This document shows, piece after piece, positions 16,506 to 17,322 of a stretch of 17,322 bases of DNA. The notes under the pieces are model-generated. The model saw only the letters and a program-made list of their open reading frames with translations, had not been told where the DNA came from and ran no database searches. The stretch lies in the NCBI GenBank assembly GCA_934216625.1, contig CAKQCC010000014.1:1-17322 (forward strand), written 5' to 3'. A program made the translations under genes and the position numbers. Numbering within the stretch: the first letter of the stretch is position 1; every line of letters starts with the position of its first letter. The stretch comes from an uncultured Lactobacillaceae bacterium (GTDB lineage Bacteria; Bacillota; Bacilli; Lactobacillales; Lactobacillaceae).

Positions 16506-17322
16506 TTAATCAGATGGGTGCATCCCGATAAACGAATTACTGACCCGTTTCCAAAAATGAGTGTGCCGATACTTAGCAAAATAGATGCGGTGACGCGAGA
16601 TCCGGTAGGAAACCGAACGAATGGGTCGATTGTGAACCAGCATCTGATCACACGTCAAGATATTTTGATAATGGCCTTCCGGAATCACGGTCACCACTTC
16701 ATTAGTTGGGATAATCATTGGCGAACCAAGCGTCCTAAACACCCGATTATTAATCGAAGCCATTTCGGAAACCTGGATCGCGTTTAACGAGGGTGCCAAA
16801 ATCGCCCCGCCAACCGATTTATTGTAAGCGGTTGAACCGGTCGGGGTCGAAACGCAAAGTCCATCCCCACGGAATTTTTCGATAAATTGATGTTTAATGT
16901 AAATATCAATCACCATGGTGGTACTAATGCGCTTAATCACCGATTCATTTAACGCCAGGATTCGGTCAGAAGCTCCGCCGTCGGTATAATTAATTTTTAA
17001 CGAAAGCAGTGGGTAGCTAACGCTTTGTCGATTGTCATTGTCCAAAGCTTCGATCAGCTGACCCACCTCGTTATCACGCCAATCGGTATAAAAGCCGAGG
17101 TGTCCGGTATGAATCCCGATAAACCGAATCCGATCAAGTGAATCATTGTAATGATGAAACGCAGAAAGAAGTGTTCCGTCACCACCGATTGAAATCACAA
17201 TTTGTGGATTCAGTCCATTTAATTGCAACGAACTCGATCGATTAACTCCCTTAATCAATTTAGCAGCCACCTGATTGGACGAGCGGCCGTTGTTACTAAA
17301 AATTGCAATCCTCGTAAGCTTC
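16506..17322 (-). CDS. nadK: NAD kinase (5' end missing)
   Basis: Phosphorylates NAD to NADP with ATP or polyphosphate. GGDGT in VISIGGDGTLLSAFHH is the catalytic/ATP motif; ALNESVIKR, the TPTGSTAYNKSVGGAILAP NAD-binding stretch and the family ending FWKRVSNSFIG are all present. A GTG at 17270 could be taken as a start, but the frame stays open to the window edge and the upstream residues KLTRIAIFSNNGRSSNQVAAKL match the normal first beta strand and loop of NAD kinases. So the true start lies at or just beyond the edge; at least 271 residues are visible, about the whole protein. Upstream neighbours (often relA) are outside the window. Confidence 0.96.
   Translation of the reverse strand, partial: KLTRIAIFSNNGRSSNQVAAKLIKGVNRSSSLQLNGLNPQIVISIGGDGTLLSAFHHYNDSLDRIRFIGIHTGHLGFYTDWRDNEVGQLIEALDNDNRQSVSYPLLSLKINYTDGGASDRILALNESVIKRISTTMVIDIYIKHQFIEKFRGDGLCVSTPTGSTAYNKSVGGAILAPSLNAIQVSEMASINNRVFRTLGSPMIIPTNEVVTVIPEGHYQNILTCDQMLVHNRPIRSVSYRISRHRIYFAKYRHTHFWKRVSNSFIGMHPSD

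Overview
The window looks like a chromosomal segment from a low-GC Firmicute of the family Lactobacillaceae. This rests on the gene content and order (a dcw cell-division/wall cluster with DUF3397, YlmG, YlmH and DivIVA at its ends, and a YrvO-like cysteine desulfurase, a DUF1831-type protein and MnmA next to each other) and on typical protein sequences. Many intrinsically disordered tails are unusually rich in His, Asn, Gln and Arg, and several expected genes are missing. That suggests a fairly reduced, divergent lineage within the family, but I cannot name the species from this sequence.

Layout from right to left, the direction of transcription (almost everything is on the minus strand). 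First come nadK (5' end cut by the window edge) and trmL (tRNA wobble 2'-O-methyltransferase). A tiny plus-strand gene (DUF4044-like, 41 codons, TTG start) follows, with its stop codon touching that of trmL. Divergent from it is a DUF3397 membrane protein. Next is the dcw cluster: rsmH, ftsL, ftsI (PBP with one PASTA domain), mraY, murD, murG, divIB (ftsQ), ftsA, ftsZ, ylmG, ylmH, divIVA. A hairpin/U-tract terminator follows divIVA. Beyond it is a second operon: a cold-shock-domain gene, a small single-pass membrane protein, mtnN, a cysteine desulfurase, a DUF1831-type protein and mnmA (3' end cut by the window edge).

The dcw genes form one production line. MraY, MurD and MurG make the lipid-linked peptidoglycan precursor. 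FtsZ and FtsA build and anchor the ring. DivIB, FtsL and FtsI form the septal synthase complex, and DivIVA marks poles and septa. Two candidate promoters share an identical 11-base extended -10 sequence, one before rsmH and one before ftsA. The left operon makes the sulfur carrier enzyme and tRNA thiolase for U34 and the nucleosidase that clears S-adenosylhomocysteine, which RsmH and TrmL generate.

The region is mostly ordinary housekeeping DNA and I see no novel defence or mobile system. The points worth a second look are the absence of mraZ, sepF and ileS from their usual places, the compact hairpin leader of the cold-shock gene, histidine-rich linkers in the division proteins, and the hidden DUF4044-like gene. 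No tRNA, rRNA, CRISPR array, insertion sequence or recognisable riboswitch was seen, and no gene-free stretch exceeds 300 bases.
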